DNA of 64,000 bases from JALZKA01 sp963786495 (GCA_963786495.1 CAWAZL010000002.1:496001-560000); one strand, 5' to 3'; numbered from the stretch's first letter, positions 26,301 through 35,635 are shown. A program made the numbers and translations. The notes: generated by a model not told the origin, from the letters alone.

Positions 26301-27716
26301 TTAGGCTCTGACCTGACCCGAGGATTCGACGCGTTCAGCCGCCTCGGTGAGGACGCCGCGCAGGATGCCGGTGATCTCCTCGAACTCGGCGGTGTCGCAG
26401 GTGAGCGGCGGCGAGAGCTGGATCACGGGGTCGCCGCGATCGTCGGCGCGGCAGATGAGGCCGCGCTTGTATAGCTCGCCGGAGAGGAAGCCGCGGAGGA
26501 GCCACTCGGACTCGTCAGAGTTGAAGCCTTCCTTGGTCTCTTGGTCCTTCACCAGCTCGATCGCGTGGAAAAAGCCGTCGCCGCGAACGTCGCCGACGAT
26601 CGGGATGTCCCGGAGCTCGTCGAGTGAAGCGCGGAACTCGCCCTCCTTGCGCAGCACGTGGCCGCACAGGTCCTCGCGCTCGTAGATATCGAGGTTGGCC
26701 ATGGCCGCGGCCGCCGCGACGGGATGCCCGGCGAACGTGAAGCCGTGCGTGAACGAGGCGGTGCCCTTCGAGAACGGCTCGAAGAGCTTGTCCGAGGCGA
26801 TCATCGCGCCCATCGGCGCGTAAGCCGAGGTAAGCGCCTTCGCAGACGTGATGATGTCCGGCTGGTAGCCGTAGCGCTCGCAGCCGAAGTAGTGGCCGAG
26901 CCGGCCCCAGGCGCAGATCACCTCGTCCGAGATGAGGAGGACGTCGTTCTCGTCACAGATCTCACGGACGCGCTGGAAGTAGCCCTCCTGCGGGGGGATG
27001 CACCCGCCCGCGTTCTGAAGCGGCTCCAGGATCACGGCGGCAACCGTCTCGGCGCCCTCGAACTCGATCCGCTCGGCGATCTTCTCAGCGGCCCAGAGCT
27101 TGTCGCGGCCCTCGGGCCAGTGGTACTCGTTCGTGTTCGGCACGTGGCAGCCGCCCGGAGCGAACGGCTCGAAGGGGGTCCGCAGAGCCGTGAGGCCGGT
27201 CGCCATGAGGGCGCCCATAGTCGTGCCGTGGTACGCGACTTCGCGCGCGATGATCTTGTGCTTTTGGCCCTTGCCGTTCAGCCGGTGGTACTGGCGCACC
27301 AGCTTGAGCGCGGACTCGACCGCTTCAGAGCCGCCGGAGGTGAAGAAGATGCGGTTGAGGTCGCCGGGGGTGAGGCTCGCGATTCTCGCTGCCAGCTCGA
27401 TCGCGCGGGGATGCGCGTAGCTCCAGTTGGTGATGAAGTCGAGCTCACGCACCTGGCGCTCCATGGCCTCGCCGATCTCGGCGCGGCCGTGACCGGCGTT
27501 GCAGCAGAAGAGGCCTGAGAGTCCGTCGAGGTAGCGGTTGCCGTGCTCGTCATAAACGTAGACGCCCTCGCCGCGAGTGATGATCGGGATGGGATGGTCG
27601 GCGTCGTAGCCGCCCATCCGCGTGAAGTGAAGCCAAAGATGCCGGCGGGCCATCTCCTGGAGGTCCTGGTCGGTTGCGGCTCCGCTCGCGGGCGCTGACA
27701 TCGTCGTCGACTCCAT
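26301..27716 (-). CDS. Class III aminotransferase, probable putrescine/omega-amino acid:pyruvate type
   Basis: This 471-residue PLP enzyme belongs to the omega-aminotransferase group. Features are LDGLSGLFCCNAGHGR, FFTSGGSEAVESALKL, ISDEVICAWGRLG, and the PLP-binding Lys293 in SAKALTSAYAPMGA. Similar enzymes include SpuC putrescine:pyruvate and beta-alanine:pyruvate aminotransferases. It is the first gene of the unit with pucR, ald and gabD, and diverges from a polyamine-type transporter. That context favours a diamine or GABA-like substrate with pyruvate as acceptor; the specificity is inferred. Confidence 0.88.
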   Translation of the reverse strand: MESTTMSAPASGAATDQDLQEMARRHLWLHFTRMGGYDADHPIPIITRGEGVYVYDEHGNRYLDGLSGLFCCNAGHGRAEIGEAMERQVRELDFITNWSYAHPRAIELAARIASLTPGDLNRIFFTSGGSEAVESALKLVRQYHRLNGKGQKHKIIAREVAYHGTTMGALMATGLTALRTPFEPFAPGGCHVPNTNEYHWPEGRDKLWAAEKIAERIEFEGAETVAAVILEPLQNAGGCIPPQEGYFQRVREICDENDVLLISDEVICAWGRLGHYFGCERYGYQPDIITSAKALTSAYAPMGAMIASDKLFEPFSKGTASFTHGFTFAGHPVAAAAAMANLDIYEREDLCGHVLRKEGEFRASLDELRDIPIVGDVRGDGFFHAIELVKDQETKEGFNSDESEWLLRGFLSGELYKRGLICRADDRGDPVIQLSPPLTCDTAEFEEITGILRGVLTEAAERVESSGQVRA

Positions 27717-27879
27717 CTTTCCTCCTAATACGGCTGCATTTGGATCTGCTGAGCACTTGGGTCAGAAACCAGCACGTGCCGTTGGGTATTGGACACTCTG
27801 ACCGACGTTCCGTACAACCGTATATGCCCAACACCGTATGGGACAAGCCCCTCTGGGTCAAATCTGTCCAGCGGGATTT

Positions 27880-27906
27880 GTACGAACAGTCTAAGCCCTG
27901 TCGTAC
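27880..27906. promoter_or_regulatory. Candidate operator between the aminotransferase and potABCD 2
   Basis: An imperfect inverted repeat (GTACGAACAG ... CTGTCGTAC) sits in the 224-bp divergent promoter region, 34 bp before the potA start. Upstream of it, ACCGTAT occurs twice with 16-bp spacing (27817 and 27833). Both are plausible sites for PucR or another regulator of the divergent units. Confidence 0.4.
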
Positions 27907-27940
27907 GTTTTGGGAACTTCGGGGGTTGCGAGGCGCCGCC

Positions 27941-29068
27941 GTGGCGCATAGGCTCCGGCATCTCTTGGACGAAAAGCCGAGCGTCAGCCTTGAATCCGTA
28001 ACGAAGCGCTTCGGCGAGTTCGTCGCCGTCGACGATCTCGACCTCGAGATCGGGAGCGGAGAGTTCTTCACTCTGCTGGGTCCCTCCGGCTGCGGCAAGA
28101 CCACGACGCTGCGGATGATCGCCGGCTTCGAAGAGCCCACCGAGGGCAAAGTGATGATCGACGGCGACGACGTGTCCGGGCTCCCTTCGCACAAGCGCCC
28201 GACCAACACGGTCTTCCAGAGCTACGCGCTCTTCCCGCACATGACCGTCGCCGACAACGTGGCGTTCGGCCTCCGGCGCCAGAAGGTGGACAGCGCCGAA
28301 ACCGACCGGCGTGTGAGCGATGAACTTGAGCGCGTGGGCCTTACCCGCGAAGCCAACCGAAAGCCCGCGCAGCTATCCGGTGGTCAGCAGCAGCGCGTCG
28401 CGCTCGCACGCGCGATCGTCAACCGGCCGCGGGTGCTCCTTCTCGACGAGCCACTCGGGGCGCTCGACCTGAAGCTGCGCAAGGGCCTCCAGGTCGAGTT
28501 GAAGCGAATCCAACGGGAGGTCGGGATCACGTTCGTATACGTGACCCACGACCAGGAGGAGGCGCTCACGATGTCGGACCGCATCGCGGTGATGAACGGC
28601 GGCAGGATCGAGCAACTCGCCTCGCCGGAGGATGTCTACGAACGGCCGACCACCACTTTCGTCGCCGGCTTCATCGGTGTCTCGAATCTGATGCCAGGCG
28701 TCGTCGAGGACGCGTCGGGCGACCGCACACGCGTACGGCTCGACGCCGGCGTCTCCATCGACGTAACCGGCAACGGCTTCAGCGCAGGCGACCGCTGCCA
28801 CGCGATTGTGCGGCCCGAAAAGCTTCAGATCTCAGAGGTGGAGGGATCGACCGGCGACGGGTGGCCGTCGGTCGGGGGGACGGTCGAGTCTTCCGTCTAC
28901 CTGGGTACGGCGACGCAGATCGTGGTTCGACTCGCGGGCGACGTCCCGATGACCGTGCTCGTGCCGAACGCCGATGAGGCGGAGCGGAACCGGATGCCCG
29001 GGGGCGGCGCCGGCGTGCACATCACGTGGGCGCCCGAGCACATGCACGTCATCAGGGAGCCCGAGTGA
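27941..29068 (+). CDS. potA: Spermidine/putrescine-type ABC transporter ATPase (system 2)
   Basis: This intact nucleotide-binding subunit has Walker A (GPSGCGKTTT), NTVFQSYALFPHM, the signature LSGGQQQRVALARAI, Walker B (LLLDEPLGALDLKLRK), and the H-loop THDQEEALTMSDR, with a C-terminal TOBE domain (AIVRPEKLQI). I choose GTG 27941 because a GAGG lies 8 nt upstream; TTG 27965 is the alternative. The stop TGA overlaps the GTG start of potD. It resembles the frameshifted potA of system 1, so the two systems are paralogous. Confidence 0.92.
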   Translation: MAHRLRHLLDEKPSVSLESVTKRFGEFVAVDDLDLEIGSGEFFTLLGPSGCGKTTTLRMIAGFEEPTEGKVMIDGDDVSGLPSHKRPTNTVFQSYALFPHMTVADNVAFGLRRQKVDSAETDRRVSDELERVGLTREANRKPAQLSGGQQQRVALARAIVNRPRVLLLDEPLGALDLKLRKGLQVELKRIQREVGITFVYVTHDQEEALTMSDRIAVMNGGRIEQLASPEDVYERPTTTFVAGFIGVSNLMPGVVEDASGDRTRVRLDAGVSIDVTGNGFSAGDRCHAIVRPEKLQISEVEGSTGDGWPSVGGTVESSVYLGTATQIVVRLAGDVPMTVLVPNADEAERNRMPGGGAGVHITWAPEHMHVIREPE

Positions 29069-30189
29069 GAAGACGTGCCCTCGTCGCCCTTGCGCTTGCG
29101 ATCGCGCTCGGGCTGAGCGCCTGCGGTGGGATTGTGGGCGCCGGCAACGCAGGCAACGTCGAGACCGCCCAGAACGGCCCGGTGGAGGGCGAGCTCGTGA
29201 TCTCGAACTGGCCCGGCTACGTGGACCCCGGCAAGGACAACTCGCTCGCGCAGTTCACCGATCGCACAGGCGTCGAGATCGAGTACATCGAAGACATCAA
29301 CGACAACTCGGCCTTTTTCGGCAAGGTCCAGCCGCTGCTCGACCAGGGCGAGTCGGGCGATCGCAGCATCATGGTCGTCACCGACTGGATGGCCAAGCAG
29401 ATGTACGACCTCGGCTATCTCCAGGAGGTCGACCATGACGACCTGCCCACGGTGTTCGAGAACATCCGGCCCGGCATCCGCAGCTCCGAGCTCGATCCCG
29501 AGCGCAAGTACGCGATCCCCTGGCAGAGCGGCATGACCGGCATCTGGGTCGACACCGCGCAGGCGCCCGACATCACCTCGATCAACGACCTCTTCGACCC
29601 CAAGTACAAGGGCCGCGTGACGATGCTCACCGAGATGCGCGACACCGTGCCGCTGGTGATGAAGGCCGACGGCATCGACCCAACCGAGGCGACCACCGAG
29701 GAGTGGATGGCCGCCGTCGACAAGATCCAAACTGCGGTCGACGGCGGGCAGATCCGGCGCTTCACGGGGAACGACTACACGGAAGACATCACGAGCGGGA
29801 ACGCCGTGGCCTCGATCGGGTGGTCCGGCGACGGTTACCTGATCTCAAACCCCGACGCCGAGTGGGTAATGCCCGACGAAGGCTGCATGATCTGGACGGA
29901 CAACATGGTCATTCCGGTCGGGGCTCCGAACGCGCCCGCTGCGCTCGAGTACATGAACTACGTGTACGAGCCGAAGGTCCAAGCACCGATCGCCGCCTAC
30001 ATCAATTACGTGACGCCGGTTGACGGCGTCAAGGAGATCTTTGAGGAGGAAGGCGACAAGGGGCTCGCAAACAACCCACTCATCTTCCCTGACGAGGAGT
30101 TCACCAAGGACTGCACGACCCAAGTGAACCCGCCGGTCGAGAGCGCCGAGGACATCACCGGGGCGTTCGAGGACATCGTCTCGGGGTGA
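29065..30189 (+). CDS. potD: Polyamine-type ABC transporter substrate-binding lipoprotein (system 2)
   Basis: GTG 29065 overlaps the potA stop. The signal VRRRALVALALAIALGLSAC ends in a lipobox Cys. The mature part follows the PotD pattern: LVISNWPGYVDPG, FTDRTGVEIEYIEDIND, IPWQSGMTGIWVD, and a closing NPPVESAEDITGAFEDIV. The 374-residue protein should capture polyamine outside the cell. It differs clearly from the system 1 protein, so substrate preference may differ. Confidence 0.92.
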   Translation: MRRRALVALALAIALGLSACGGIVGAGNAGNVETAQNGPVEGELVISNWPGYVDPGKDNSLAQFTDRTGVEIEYIEDINDNSAFFGKVQPLLDQGESGDRSIMVVTDWMAKQMYDLGYLQEVDHDDLPTVFENIRPGIRSSELDPERKYAIPWQSGMTGIWVDTAQAPDITSINDLFDPKYKGRVTMLTEMRDTVPLVMKADGIDPTEATTEEWMAAVDKIQTAVDGGQIRRFTGNDYTEDITSGNAVASIGWSGDGYLISNPDAEWVMPDEGCMIWTDNMVIPVGAPNAPAALEYMNYVYEPKVQAPIAAYINYVTPVDGVKEIFEEEGDKGLANNPLIFPDEEFTKDCTTQVNPPVESAEDITGAFEDIVSG

Positions 30190-30193
30190 GGGC

Positions 30194-31072
30194 TTGAGCT
30201 CTCGCAAAGGCGGTCTGGTTCCGGCGGGCCTGCTCGGTCCGGGCGTTATCTGGCTGATCCTGTTCTTCATCGTCCCCATGTACTTCATGGGCGAGATGGC
30301 GCTTCGCTCGGGCTCCCTGGCCAGCGGCGGGTTCGCGTTCACCTGGGAGTGGTCGAACTTTCCCGATGCGCTCGATGGCCGCGGCGAACAGATCATTCGC
30401 ACGATCTACTACTCCGGGGCCGCCACGCTCATCGCTCTTTTGATCGCGTACCCGCTCTCATACGCGATCGCGTTCAAGATCTCACCGAAGTGGCGCCTCG
30501 TCTTCCTGTTCGCGGTGATCGCGCCGTTCTTCACCACGTATCTGATCCGGACCATCGGGTGGAAGACGATCCTCAGCGACTCGAGCCCAATCGTCGACTT
30601 CCTCAAGGCGATCGGGGTCTTACCCGACGACGGCCGGTTACTGGCGACGCCCGCGGCGGTGATCTCCGGGCTCACATACAACTTCCTGCCGTTCATGATC
30701 CTGCCCATCTACGCGAGCCTCGAGCAGCTCGACGGGAGGCTGATCGAGGCGGGGAAGGACCTCTACGCCTCCGCGCGCACGACCTTTCGCAAGGTCACGC
30801 TGCCGCTCACCGCGCCGGGCATCGTCGCCGGAGTGCTTCTGACCTTCATCCCCGCGTTCGGCGACTACGTGAACGCGCAAATCCTCGGGGGCACCGGACA
30901 GGCGATGATCGGGAACAAGATCCAATCGCTCTACCTGGTCGAGCGCAACTACCCGGAGGCTGCGGCGCTGTCGTTCATGCTGATGGCCGCAATCCTGATC
31001 ACGGTCCTGATCTACATCAGGCTGGCCGGCACGGAGGCGTTCATGGGCGCGGACGACGAGGAAGAGGGGTGA
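30194..31072 (+). CDS. potB: Polyamine-type ABC transporter permease PotB (system 2)
   Basis: This 292-residue permease starts at TTG, 4 bp after potD. It has six membrane segments (first: GVIWLILFFIVPMYFMG) and the EAA loop IEAGKDLYASARTTFRKVTLP. It pairs with the next gene to form the channel. Confidence 0.9.
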   Translation: MSSRKGGLVPAGLLGPGVIWLILFFIVPMYFMGEMALRSGSLASGGFAFTWEWSNFPDALDGRGEQIIRTIYYSGAATLIALLIAYPLSYAIAFKISPKWRLVFLFAVIAPFFTTYLIRTIGWKTILSDSSPIVDFLKAIGVLPDDGRLLATPAAVISGLTYNFLPFMILPIYASLEQLDGRLIEAGKDLYASARTTFRKVTLPLTAPGIVAGVLLTFIPAFGDYVNAQILGGTGQAMIGNKIQSLYLVERNYPEAAALSFMLMAAILITVLIYIRLAGTEAFMGADDEEEG

Positions 31073-31076
31073 CTTA

Positions 31077-31901
31077 GTGAACGCCTGGGGATGGCTCAAG
31101 CGGAACGCGCTGATCATCTTCGCCTGCCTGGCTGTTGCCTACATGCTGGTCCCGATCGTGGTTATCGCCGTCTTCTCCTTTGGCGACACGCCCGCCGGAA
31201 AGCTCACGTTCGGGCTCAACGACGGCTTCACCCTCGAGTACTGGAAAGACGCATTCCAGATCGACGCGCTGAACGAATCGCTCCTCACGTCGGTCAAGCT
31301 GGCCGCCCTGGCGACGCTGGCCGCAACGGCAATCGGCACCGCCATGGCGCTCGCCCTGGTCCGCTACCAGTTCCGCGGCCGCAAGGCGGCGAACCTCTTG
31401 ATCATCCTGCCGATGGCCTCGCCGGAGATCGTTATCGGCGCGGCGCTGCTCTCGATGTTCATCGTGTACTCGCTGCCGCTCGGGTTCACGACACTTCTGA
31501 TCGCGCACATCATGTTCTCGATCTCCTTCGTCGTGGTGGTCGTGCGCTCTCGGTTGATCGGGTTCGACCGCTCGCTCGAGGAGGCGGCACGCGACCTGGG
31601 CGCAGGCCCGTGGACCACGTTCCAGAAGATCACGCTCCCCTTGATCATGCCCGGCGTCGCCGCAGCGGGCTTGCTCGCTTTCGCGCTCTCGATCGACGAC
31701 TTCGTGATCTCGAACTTCAACTCGGGATCGACCGTGACCTTCCCGCTATACGTCTACGGCGTCGCGCTTCGAGGCATCCCCGTCCAGGTCAACGTTCTGG
31801 CGACGATGCTCTTCATCGTCACCGTGGTGGGGATCATCGCGGTGCTCTGGCAGCAGCGCCGGGCGGAGCGGATGGCCTCGGTGCGCCCGGAACCTGGTTG
31901 A
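31077..31901 (+). CDS. potC: Polyamine-type ABC transporter permease PotC (system 2)
   Basis: This 274-residue permease starts at GTG, 4 bp after potB. It has an N-terminal helix (NALIIFACLAVAYMLVPIVV), the PotC-like DGFTLEYWKDAF, and the EAA loop EEAARDLGAGPWTTFQKITLP followed by FALSIDDFVISNF. It completes system 2. The operon ends here, 58 bp before the sigma factor gene. Confidence 0.92.
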   Translation: MNAWGWLKRNALIIFACLAVAYMLVPIVVIAVFSFGDTPAGKLTFGLNDGFTLEYWKDAFQIDALNESLLTSVKLAALATLAATAIGTAMALALVRYQFRGRKAANLLIILPMASPEIVIGAALLSMFIVYSLPLGFTTLLIAHIMFSISFVVVVVRSRLIGFDRSLEEAARDLGAGPWTTFQKITLPLIMPGVAAAGLLAFALSIDDFVISNFNSGSTVTFPLYVYGVALRGIPVQVNVLATMLFIVTVVGIIAVLWQQRRAERMASVRPEPG

Positions 31902-31959
31902 CCAGCCAGTTGATCTGACGCATCAACGGCGTTCATTCGCCCACCGGTCTTCATAATCA

Positions 31960-32736
31960 GTGCAGATGAGCACGGGGATGGAAGCGGTGCCTGGCGTCGA
32001 CGAACAGCTTGTCGACGAAAAGGTGCTGCTCGAGCGCTACGCCAAGGAGCGCAGCCCGGTTCTGCGGGAGGAACTCGTCAACCGGTTCTTGCCTCTCGCC
32101 CGAAGCCTCGCCAACCGCTATGCCGGCGGGCCTGAGCCGACCGAGGACCTCCACCAGGTTGCGAGCCTCGGCCTGGTCAAGGCGATCGAGGGCTTCGATC
32201 CGACGCTGGGCTACACCTTTGCGAGCTACGCGGCGCCCACGATCCTGGGCGAGCTCAAGCGCCATTTCCGCGACCGCGGCCGGCAGGTCCACCTGCCGCG
32301 AGGCCTCCAGGAACGGATCGCCCAGGTCGAGCGGGCCGTCGACGACCTTCCGGCAAAGCTTCAGCGGGCGCCGACTGCCGCGGATGTCGCTGTGCACACA
32401 GGGCTCGAGATCGAAGAGGTCCTCGAGGCGATGGAGGCGGCGAGCGCGCGGCGCCCGTACTCGCTCGATGCCACGGTCGGCCCCGACGAGGACGCGGCGG
32501 CGCTCGTCGACACTTTGGGAGAGAACGACCCCTCATACGAGACGGTCGAGTACGGCGAGGCGATCGGCCGCACCCTGGACCTCCTGCCCGAGCGGGAGAA
32601 GATGATCCTCCACCTCCGCTTTGTCGAGGACCTGACTCAATCGGAGATAGCCACCAAAGTCGGCATCTCGCAGATGCATGTCTCCAGGCTGCTACGCCGC
32701 GCCTTGGACGCAGTTCGGGCGCAGGTTCAGGAATGA
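31960..32736 (+). CDS. SigB/SigF-type RNA polymerase sigma factor
   Basis: This 258-residue sigma-70 family protein of the SigB/F/G class contains region 2 (NRFLPLARSLANRYAGG ... LVKAIEGFDP ... FASYAAPTILGELKRHFRD), region 3, and region 4 with a helix-turn-helix (LTQSEIATKVGISQMHVSRLLRRAL). Such factors control general stress or developmental regulons and are held by RsbW-like anti-sigma factors, one of which is encoded convergently downstream. GTG 31960 or ATG 31966 may be the start; neither has a strong ribosome site. Confidence 0.9.
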   Translation: MQMSTGMEAVPGVDEQLVDEKVLLERYAKERSPVLREELVNRFLPLARSLANRYAGGPEPTEDLHQVASLGLVKAIEGFDPTLGYTFASYAAPTILGELKRHFRDRGRQVHLPRGLQERIAQVERAVDDLPAKLQRAPTAADVAVHTGLEIEEVLEAMEAASARRPYSLDATVGPDEDAAALVDTLGENDPSYETVEYGEAIGRTLDLLPEREKMILHLRFVEDLTQSEIATKVGISQMHVSRLLRRALDAVRAQVQE

Positions 32737-32742
32737 CGCGCC

Positions 32743-32804
32743 GGTGCCAGGCACCTCGGCGCCGCAAGCCTCGGTACCTGCCGGTTCACCGGGTGCCAGG
32801 CACC
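32743..32804. repeat. Two GGTGCCAGGCACC palindromes between convergent genes
   Basis: Copies lie at 32743-32755 and 32792-32804, each a 13-bp palindrome around a central A, in the 70-bp gap between the sigma factor stop and the anti-sigma factor stop. They may act as a bidirectional terminator or be REP-like repeats. Confidence 0.7.
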
Positions 32805-32806
32805 GG

Positions 32807-33625
32807 TTAGATCTCTGTGCCCGGCGAGATCTCGATTGAGACAAACTCGCCGAGATCGCCGTCGACCACTTCGACTCGATCCGCAAGCTTGGCGATGGAG
32901 ACGCCCATTCCGGGAAGCTCCATCTGATCGAGCATGCGCTTTGCGCCGCCGGGCTGGAAGGGGCCAACCCGCAGGCATAGATTCGGCCCGCACTGCTCGA
33001 TCTGGATGCCCACACGGCCGTCGGCGAAGTCGTCCTTGGCGCCGGCTGCGATCACATCTCCCATCAGCACGCCATCGGACATGCGGTCGAGCGAGAAGCC
33101 CGCCCGGGTCGCAGCGATGGCGAGGACCCTGGCGATGACCGGCCGCGCTGCGGCGCCTGCGTCGATCGCAACCTCGGCCTCCTTGGGAGCGGGAGGGCCT
33201 TCAACGTGCACCTCCTCGTCGTCCTCGCTTATGCGCACCCTCGCGACGAGCGCGGTGCCGCCACCCTCGGGGCTTTCGATGGCAAATGAATCGACCACGG
33301 AGGCGATCAGCGGCAGACCTAGGTGAAGAGAACCTTCGTTCGTTCCGGGGCGGGGCCTGAAGCCGACGCCCCAGTCACGCACCCTGAGCTCGACTTCGCC
33401 GTTTGCGGCAATGGCCGAGACGTCGATCCGCCCGTCGTCGCGGTCGGGGTACGCGTGGACAACGGCATTCATGCACGCCTCGGTGGCGATCTGCTTGAGG
33501 TCTGCCAAAGGCCGCTCGGGGATCGAGACTCCGTCCGCGAGCCCGGAAAGCGCCTGGCGAACCAGCGCCAGGTTCTCCGGCTTGGCCGCCAGAGCGAGGC
33601 GGAGCTCGGTTGCGGGCGCACTCAT
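32807..33625 (-). CDS. RsbW-like ATP-binding anti-sigma factor with a second GHKL-like half
   Basis: Residues 1-140 match the HATPase_c_2 serine-kinase anti-sigma fold: the N-box EACMNAVVHAY, then RVRDWGVGF and SLHLGLPLI. The 272-residue protein is about twice the usual RsbW length. Its second half ends in LPGMGVSIAKLADRVEVVDG, which resembles the G2 box of another, degenerate GHKL domain. It probably binds the neighbouring sigma factor and is controlled by the STAS protein encoded 10 bp upstream. The second half could be a separate regulatory domain. Confidence 0.8.
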   Translation of the reverse strand: MSAPATELRLALAAKPENLALVRQALSGLADGVSIPERPLADLKQIATEACMNAVVHAYPDRDDGRIDVSAIAANGEVELRVRDWGVGFRPRPGTNEGSLHLGLPLIASVVDSFAIESPEGGGTALVARVRISEDDEEVHVEGPPAPKEAEVAIDAGAAARPVIARVLAIAATRAGFSLDRMSDGVLMGDVIAAGAKDDFADGRVGIQIEQCGPNLCLRVGPFQPGGAKRMLDQMELPGMGVSIAKLADRVEVVDGDLGEFVSIEISPGTEI

Positions 33626-33635
33626 TTCAGAACTC

Positions 33636-34001
33636 TCAGGTGGGTGCGACGGCCAGCGCCTCTAGCGCCGCCTCGCGATTCGGGTGCACGGGAAGCTCCT
33701 CCGTCAAGCCCGTCACCTCGAGCACGCGGCGAACCGGTTCGGCCGCTCCTTCGCATGCGACTGCGAAACCGCGGTCTGCCTCACCCGCGATACGCCGCGC
33801 ATCCAGCACGGCGCCGAGAATTGACGAGTCGACGAAAGTTGCTGATGAGAGGTCGATGATCAGCGACTTCTCCTCGCTGGCGGTCGCTTCGAATGCGTCG
33901 CGGACCTGGGGGAGCGTGCCGAGGTCGTGCTCGCCTTCGAGCACGACGATCTCGATGCCGTCTCCGCCTGCTTCGGTGCGGACTTCTCCCACCACGTCCA
34001 T
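33636..34001 (-). CDS. STAS-domain anti-anti-sigma factor
   Basis: This RsbV/SpoIIAA-type protein has about 121 residues from ATG 34001 (MDVVGEVRTEAGGDGIEIVV). The core is EGEHDLGTLPQVRDAF and LIIDLSSATFVDSSILGAVLDA, in which Ser of the DSS motif is the usual phosphorylation site. In its unphosphorylated form it should bind the adjacent anti-sigma kinase and free the sigma factor. The frame is open further upstream, but that part lacks family similarity. Confidence 0.88.
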   Translation of the reverse strand: MDVVGEVRTEAGGDGIEIVVLEGEHDLGTLPQVRDAFEATASEEKSLIIDLSSATFVDSSILGAVLDARRIAGEADRGFAVACEGAAEPVRRVLEVTGLTEELPVHPNREAALEALAVAPT

Positions 34002-34131
34002 GTCGCGAGGATATCCAGAACGAAGGCCGTTAAGCCTCTGCGCCCCGCCGCGGCGACCGAGCTTTATCACTGAATAGGTCTACCACCGACCCGAGGGCTC
34101 TAAACCCGAGGCGGCGGATACCATCGCCGCG

Positions 34132-35635
34132 ATGGCCAATCCTGAGACGAGGCTCCTCATCGGCGGCGAGAAAGTGGCCGGAGCGGGCGACGCCATCGAG
34201 GTCGAGAACCCGTTCACCGAAGAGGTGATCGCGACGGTGCCGGGTGCCTCAGCGGAGCAAGTGGACGCTGCCGTCGCCGCCGCGCGGACCGGCTTTGCGG
34301 CATGGGAGTCGACGCCGGCGACCGAGCGCGCCGACATGCTTCACGAGGTCGCGTCTCGGCTCCGCGCGCGCACCGACGAATTGGCGCCTCTCATGACTTC
34401 GGAGGGCGGCAAGCCCGTAATCGAGAATGCCGACGAGGTCGGCTGGTGCGCGGCCGCCTTTGACTACTACGCGGAGATCGGCCGCGACTCGGCCGGCCGG
34501 GTGATCCCGCCGATCGAGCCCTCGCAACTCGCGCTCGTACTCAAGGACGCCCTGGGCGTCATCGGCTGCATCGTGCCGTGGAACTATCCCCTGCTTCTTT
34601 TGACCTGGAAGCTCGCCCCCGCGTTGGCCGCAGGCAACTCCGTGGTCTGCAAGCCATCTGAGGTGACGCCGCTTTCAACGCTCGCCATCGCGGACGTCTT
34701 CGACCATATGCCGCCGGGTGCGGTGAACATCGTCGCCGGAGCTGGTGAGGTGGGCGGCGCGATCTCCTCACACGAGGGGATCGACGGCGTCGCCTTCACG
34801 GGCTCGGTCGAGACCGGGAAGAAGGTCGCGGCCGCTTGCATCGACCGCATGGCTCGCGTGAATCTGGAGATGGGCGGGAAGGACCCGTTCATCGTCTGCT
34901 CCGACGTCGCCGGCGAGATCGAGGTGGCCGCGCGTGGCGGAGCCTGGGCCGCCTATCTCAACGCCGGCCAGGTCTGCACCTCCGCCGAGCGCTTCTACGT
35001 GATGGAGGACATCTACGACGACTACGTCGCCGCCTTCGTCGAACACACCAACTCGCTCATCGTCGGCGACCCGACCGACAAGGCGACCGACATCGGCCCG
35101 ATGGTCTCGGCGCCGCAACGCGACAAAGTCGTCGCCCAAGTCGAGGCCGCCGTTGCCGCCGGCGCCGAGGTGCTCACAGGCGGCGACCGCGCGGGTCACG
35201 ACCGTGGACACTTCTTCGCCCCCACCGTCGTCACGGGTTTGGCGCCCGAGACCGACCTCCTTCGCCAGGAGACCTTCGGCCCGGTGGCCCCGATCGTGCC
35301 GGTCAAGTCGCTGGACGAGGCGATCGAGCTCGCGAACGGGACCGCAGTTCGGCCTCGGCGCCAACATCTACACGCGCGATCTCAAGAACATCCTGCGCTG
35401 CATGCGCGAGATCAAGTCGGGCACGGTCTGGTTCAACGATCCGCTTACCGACAACGACGCGGGACCATTCGGCGGCTTCAAGCAGTCCGGCCTGGGCCGC
35501 GAGCTCGGCCGCGAGGGTCTGGAGGCCTTCCAGGAGACCAAGCACGTCCACATCGAGACGGAGCTCGGCATCAAGGACTGGTGGTACCCGTACGGCGGCG
35601 GCGACAAAGCGCCAGGCGACGGCGCGGGGGCTTAG
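34132..35635 (+). CDS. Aldehyde dehydrogenase, one frameshift
   Basis: This NAD(P)-dependent aldehyde dehydrogenase shows ETRLLIGGEKVAG, IVPWNYPLLL, the Glu motif LEMGGKDPF, and the catalytic Cys282 in NAGQVCTSAERF. The frame shifts near 35343 (one extra G between ANGT and QFGLGANIYTRD), and the family C-terminus (GPFGGFKQSGLGRELG) continues to 35635. It resembles betaine- or gamma-aminobutyraldehyde-type enzymes, so it could take the aldehyde made by the aminotransferase, but substrate is not certain. Because of the frameshift the unbroken frame runs on falsely into the next dehydrogenase. Confidence 0.82.

Noticed and set aside
27717..27940. A coding extension upstream of potA (open frame from 27674)
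   Set aside because: The upstream part overlaps the promoter region of the divergent gene, includes AT-rich promoter-like sequence, and lacks similarity to PotA. GTG 27941 has a better ribosome site.
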